Assembly (NCBI GenBank): GCA_937895685.1
Contig: CALBMC010000039.1
Location: 1-7,467 of the forward strand
Source: an uncultured bacterium
GTDB taxonomy: Bacteria; Patescibacteriota; Minisyncoccia; Phycocordibacterales; UBA9973
Reading direction: 5' to 3'
Length of the DNA: 7,467 nt
Both the position numbers and the translations under genes were made by a program. Shown one piece after another: positions 5,896 to 7,467 of this stretch. Within the stretch, counting starts at the first letter, position 1. Every line of letters begins with the position of its first letter. The notes under the pieces are model-generated. The model made no database searches and was not told the origin of the DNA. It saw only the letters and a program-made list of their open reading frames with translations.

Positions 5896-5936
5896 TTGCA
5901 TTTAAACACTATTCCCTATAACCTATTCTCTATATA
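5896..5936 (+). promoter_or_regulatory. Promoter region of trmD with two -10-like elements
   Basis: TTGCAT (5896-5901) directly follows the upstream terminator tail. Two -10 candidates follow in a tandem 14-bp near-repeat (5909-5922 and 5923-5936, 11 of 14 identical): TATAAC at 5917-5922 and TATATA at 5931-5936. The first would start transcription near 5929 (leader about 16 nt); the second would start it at about 5943, making trmD leaderless. The -35 spacing is poor for both (15 and 29 bp), so which one is used is uncertain. Confidence 0.4.
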
Positions 5937-5944
5937 CCCATATT

Positions 5945-6643
5945 ATGACTTTTCATGTGATTACAATCTTCCCGGAGTCCTTTGATAGCTATTTCGGTAG
6001 CTCTATTATTGCTCGGGCTATAAAAGAGAAAAAGATAAAAGTGGCTTTTTATAATCCACGAAAATTTGTGACTGGAAAATACAAGAAAGTTTGGCCCGAT
6101 GGAAACATTTCCGCTCAAGTTGATGATCGTCCTTATGCCGGAGGTCCGGGAATGATTTTGCGCGCGGAACCGGTTATAAAAGCTGTTGAGAGTGTAATAA
6201 ATAAAATAAATTCTGCTTCGCTAAAGCTTCACAGAACGCCTCGGATAAAAATTATAAATTTTTATCCTTCAGCGAAAAAGTTCACAACAGAGTATGCCAA
6301 AACTTCTGTAAAAAAATATTCAGACATTATTCTTATTTGTGGAAGATACGAAGGAATAGATGCACGAGTAGACAAAATATTGAAGACTGAAAAAATTTCA
6401 ATTGGAGATTATGTTTTAACGGGAGGAGAATTGCCCGCGATGGTTGTTATTGATTGTATGGCCAGACAAGTTCCGGGGGTTTTGGGAAAGTTTGAGTCTC
6501 TAGAAGAAGAAAGGGTTTCTTCAAGCGAGTTTTATACTAGACCAGAAATTCTGGAGCATAAAGGTAAAAAATATCGTGTGCCGAAAGTCCTGCTTTCAGG
6601 AGATCATAAAAAAATAGAAGAATGGAAGAAAGGGAAAAAGTAA
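5945..6643 (+). CDS. trmD: tRNA (guanine37-N1)-methyltransferase
   Basis: TrmD uses S-adenosylmethionine to methylate N1 of G37 next to the anticodon, which prevents +1 frameshifting; it acts in the cytoplasm as a dimer. The 232-residue product fits the family's usual 230-250. It starts with FHVITIFPESFDSYF (3-17), followed by DDRPYAGGPGMIL (60-72). The trefoil-knot SAM-binding segments are GRYEGIDARV (133-142) and SIGDYVLTGGE (152-162). Asp170 in VVIDCMAR corresponds to the catalytic aspartate (E. coli Asp169). The C-terminal RPEILEHKGKKYRVPKVLLSGDH (199-221) is also typical. The ATG sits at the conserved N-terminus with no Shine-Dalgarno sequence. Its 3' end overlaps truB by 22 nt, so the pair is probably translationally coupled. 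rimM, its usual upstream neighbour, is missing. Confidence 0.98.
   Translation: MTFHVITIFPESFDSYFGSSIIARAIKEKKIKVAFYNPRKFVTGKYKKVWPDGNISAQVDDRPYAGGPGMILRAEPVIKAVESVINKINSASLKLHRTPRIKIINFYPSAKKFTTEYAKTSVKKYSDIILICGRYEGIDARVDKILKTEKISIGDYVLTGGELPAMVVIDCMARQVPGVLGKFESLEEERVSSSEFYTRPEILEHKGKKYRVPKVLLSGDHKKIEEWKKGKK
6243..6267 (+). repeat. 25-bp interrupted palindrome inside trmD
   Basis: GGATAAAAATT (6243-6253) and its exact reverse complement AATTTTTATCC (6257-6267) flank a 3-base spacer. It lies in the trmD codons for Ile-Lys-Ile-Ile-Asn-Phe-Tyr. It could form a hairpin in the mRNA or a symmetric protein-binding site. The AT-richness raises the odds of chance. Confidence 0.75.
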
Positions 6644-7377
6644 TTATTTTATACAAAAAAGAAGGGGAGACTCCGCTTGAGTGTATTAATCGTGTAAAAG
6701 AGGAGGGGGTTATTCCAAAAGAAGAAAAGGCAACTTATGCAGGACGGCTCGATCCAATGGCGGAAGGGCTTTTGATTGTTCTGTTTGGAGAATCAGTTCA
6801 CAAGAAAGAAGAATTTTTGAAACTTTCGAAAGAATATGATGTAGAAATTTTATTGGGAGTATCGAGTGATACCGGGGATATTTTGGGGTTGGTTGAAAAA
6901 ACTAAATTCAACCCAGAAATTTTAGAAGAAAAAATACAGGAGGTGTTGAAAAATTGCGAAGGTGAATTTGAGGAAGAGTATCCGAAGTTTTCTTCAAAGC
7001 CAGTTGATGGAAAACCGCTTTTTTCTCTGGCTCGTTTAGGAAAAATTTTTAATACTAATATCCCAAAACATACCGTCGTAATTCATTCTAGTGTTTTGCA
7101 AAACACTAGAATAATGAAAGTGACGGAAGTTGGTGAAGAGTCAATTGAAAGAATAAAAAAAGTAAAAGGAGATTTCCGACAGGAAGAAATAGTTGCGAGG
7201 TGGAATAGTTTAAAAAATATTTCAGGTAATGAAAATGTTCTAGTTATTTCAATAAAGGTTTCCTGTGAGAGTGGGGCATATATGCGAGTCCTTGCTGAAA
7301 AAATAGGGAAGTCCCTCGGATATCCTGCTTCGGCTCTGCGTATAAAAAGGACAAAAGTAGGGGAATATAATACTTGA
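6622..7377 (+). CDS. truB: tRNA pseudouridine(55) synthase
   Basis: TruB isomerises U55 in the T-loop of tRNAs to pseudouridine and also acts as a tRNA folding chaperone. In this 251-residue protein the catalytic motif is YAGRLDPMAEGLL (39-51) with Asp44. Other family blocks are YDVEILLGVSSDTGD (72-86), PVDGKPLFSLARLG (127-140), CESGAYMRVLAEKIG (215-229) and the C-terminal LRIKRTKVGEY (239-249). It has no C-terminal PUA domain. The N-terminal KPxGxTS motif is altered to KKEGETP, and the usual G-T-LDP is GRLDP. About 30 extra residues (about 167-203) lie before the CESGAY block compared with E. coli TruB. The ATG at 6622 is the only start codon before the catalytic motif and overlaps the end of trmD by 22 nt; no Shine-Dalgarno sequence is close. 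The gene ends in TGA. Confidence 0.95.
   Translation: MEEREKVIILYKKEGETPLECINRVKEEGVIPKEEKATYAGRLDPMAEGLLIVLFGESVHKKEEFLKLSKEYDVEILLGVSSDTGDILGLVEKTKFNPEILEEKIQEVLKNCEGEFEEEYPKFSSKPVDGKPLFSLARLGKIFNTNIPKHTVVIHSSVLQNTRIMKVTEVGEESIERIKKVKGDFRQEEIVARWNSLKNISGNENVLVISIKVSCESGAYMRVLAEKIGKSLGYPASALRIKRTKVGEYNT
7085..7112 (+). repeat. Perfect 28-bp palindrome inside truB
   Basis: The left half ATTCTAGTGTTTTG is followed directly by its exact reverse complement, with no spacer; all 14 pairs match. It covers TruB codons for about residues 155-164 (HSSVLQNTRI). It could be a binding site for a dimeric protein or an mRNA hairpin. A match this long is very unlikely by chance. Confidence 0.95.
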
Positions 7378-7402
7378 CAATTTAGAATAATAGGTGTATT
7401 TT
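7374..7402 (+). promoter_or_regulatory. Promoter for the gene at the right edge, overlapping the truB stop
   Basis: A perfect TTGACA (7374-7379) shares its TGA with the truB stop codon. TATTTT (7397-7402, four of six) follows after 17 bp. Transcription would start near 7409, about 11 nt before the ATG at 7420. An ACAATTT/AAATTGT inverted repeat (7377-7383, 7408-7414) brackets the -10 and could be an operator, but 7-bp arms may be chance. There is no terminator between truB and this promoter. Confidence 0.6.
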
Positions 7403-7419
7403 ATAGAAAATTGTTATCT

Positions 7420-7467
7420 ATGAAAAATTTTATTATTGTTATTTTTGCGTTGTTATTAACTACATCG
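7420..7467 (+). CDS. Start of a probable exported protein (partial)
   Basis: An ATG begins an open frame that runs off the right edge after 16 codons: MKNFIIVIFALLLTTS. A lysine followed by a long hydrophobic run is what an N-terminal signal peptide or membrane anchor looks like, so the product is probably exported or membrane-bound. A promoter with a perfect TTGACA lies immediately upstream, which supports a real gene start. There is no Shine-Dalgarno sequence. The function cannot be judged from this fragment. Confidence 0.55.
   Translation, partial: MKNFIIVIFALLLTTS

Noticed and set aside
6598..6603. AGGAGA as a ribosome binding site for truB
   Set aside because: It lies about 19 nt before the ATG, too far, and encodes the conserved SGDH segment of TrmD.
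6891..6913. GGTTGAA/TTCAACC hairpin in truB
   Set aside because: A 7-bp stem with a 9-base loop and no U-tract or conserved position; not distinguishable from chance.
7375..7377. UGA read as a sense codon (Gly), as in some CPR lineages
   Set aside because: The TruB family ends right after VGEY, a promoter begins at this codon and a new ATG follows, so UGA is a stop here.
1..7467. CRISPR array, insertion sequence, tRNA or rRNA gene
   Set aside because: No regularly spaced direct repeats, transposase-like protein, terminal inverted repeats, cloverleaf or rRNA core sequence was seen on either strand.

Overview
The window reads as a piece of a small, AT-rich bacterial genome, most likely from the Patescibacteria/CPR (Parcubacteria-like). 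That assignment is an inference. It rests on the compact gene set, the absence of a recognisable Shine-Dalgarno sequence before every start, a short RNase R, a TruB with no C-terminal PUA domain, and an S16 cluster that lacks rimM. UGA acts as an ordinary stop (end of truB), which argues against the UGA=Gly codes of Gracilibacteria/Absconditabacteria.

Layout. The left half (about 1-4257) is on the minus strand. It holds a large membrane-anchored extracellular protein with a clan GH-A-like glycoside hydrolase domain and a terminal Ig-like domain (32-2260), preceded by an RNase R-type exoribonuclease (rnr, 2344-4257). A 77-bp divergent region separates rnr from the plus-strand half: rpsP (ribosomal protein S16), khpA (KH-domain RNA-binding protein), an unrecognised 228-residue protein, trmD (tRNA m1G37 methyltransferase), truB (tRNA Psi55 synthase) and the first 16 codons of a probably exported protein running off the right edge.

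Function. The right half is a translation cluster: ribosome assembly, an RNA chaperone and two tRNA modification enzymes. It follows the common bacterial rpsP-khpA-rimM-trmD order, except that an unknown, possibly helix-turn-helix protein sits where rimM is expected and truB follows trmD with a 22-nt overlap. It is probably not one operon: rpsP, khpA and the unknown gene each end in a strong intrinsic terminator, and a new promoter starts in or just after each terminator. Several predicted transcription starts lie 0-16 nt before the start codon, so leaderless or near-leaderless mRNAs are likely.

No mobile element, CRISPR array, tRNA or rRNA was found, and I see no clear new multi-gene system. 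The most unusual sequence signals are a perfect 28-bp palindrome inside truB, a 25-bp interrupted palindrome inside trmD, the unknown gene in the rimM slot, the repeated terminator/promoter overlaps, and a 33-nt hairpin at the predicted 5' end of the khpA mRNA. All intergenic stretches are under 130 bp and are described as individual sites.
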